Shown here: positions 13,086 to 13,240 of the stretch, piece by piece | How positions within the stretch are numbered: the first letter of the stretch is position 1 | Layout of the letters: each line of letters starts with the position of its first letter | Assembly (NCBI GenBank): GCA_037447655.1 | Contig: JBBHKE010001994.1 | Span: 70,425-83,664, forward strand | Direction of reading: 5' to 3' | DNA: 13,240 bases | From: Zygnema cylindricum | Lineage: Eukaryota > Streptophyta > Zygnematophyceae > Zygnematales > Zygnemataceae | Made by a program: the position numbers and the translations under genes | Notes under the pieces: generated by a model | Database searches by the model: none | What the model was told of the DNA's origin: nothing | What the model saw: only the letters and a program-made list of their open reading frames with translations

Positions 13086-13240
13086 TGTGTAACAGGATCT
13101 CCTACCTCTCAGAAAAATCCCATTACTACAAACAATTCCAACCACACATTCCACACATTGGAAAATACACATCCACATTGGAAAACACTCACATAAGGAT
13201 AACTTTAAATTAGAAGAAGCTTTTGTCCACATAACATTAG
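13086..13240. other. Unassigned non-coding DNA
   Basis: No gene, splice pair or RNA recognised. There are two partial repeats of CACATTGGAAAA(T/C)AC near 13155-13190. Confidence 0.6.

Overview
The window carries the 5' (N-terminal) part of one intron-rich eukaryotic gene on the minus strand: a class XI-type (plant/green-algal) unconventional myosin heavy chain. Eight exons can be placed. They run right to left, from a probable start codon at 11281-11283 to the end of exon 8 at 194, where the gene leaves the left edge. Every splice phase agrees, and the exons join into about 325 residues with no gap or stop. These hold the N-terminal SH3-like domain, the start of the motor, the P-loop, switch I and the following SYLLERSRV / [12 protein letters not shown] segment. 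The rest of the motor (switch II, actin-binding region, lever), the IQ motifs, coiled coil and globular tail lie outside the window. The class XI signature, spliceosomal introns of 0.26-2.6 kb and very heavy microsatellite content point to Viridiplantae, perhaps a streptophyte alga or early land plant. The species cannot be fixed from this sequence.

Layout, left to right: partial intron 8 with the 5' half of a tRNA-like sequence (1-193); exon 8 (194-355); intron 7 with an array of degenerate units (356-1606); exon 7 (1607-1769); short intron 6; exon 6 (2032-2090); intron 5, mostly unique AT-rich DNA plus a GA tract (2091-3896); exon 5 with the P-loop (3897-4059); intron 4 (4060-4833); exon 4 (4834-4979); intron 3 with exon-edge copies, (CTCCCT)n and a 1.2-kb foldback element (4980-7622); exon 3 (7623-7760); intron 2, almost wholly made of repeats (7761-9872); exon 2 (9873-10013); intron 1 with long purine and pyrimidine tracts (10014-11280); and the start-codon exon. 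From 11284 to 13240 lies upstream DNA with a cluster of CACGTG boxes, a 15-bp repeat, a 544-bp element with 26-bp inverted ends, and AT-rich tandem repeats. I see no second gene there.

The most unusual feature is how the introns are built. Several contain serial degenerate copies of the adjoining exon's edge together with its splice site. Copies of the exon 2 3' end plus donor fill the start of intron 2. Copies of the exon 3 5' end plus acceptor fill the end of intron 2. Copies of the exon 3 3' end plus donor are spread through intron 3. Exon 7 has two fairly clear donor-edge copies in intron 7, and exon 4 has one acceptor-edge copy in intron 3. The gene therefore seems to have lengthened its introns by repeated tandem duplication across exon-intron junctions, leaving many decoy splice sites. 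All other long open frames in the window are translations of low-complexity tracts or of these exon-edge copies.
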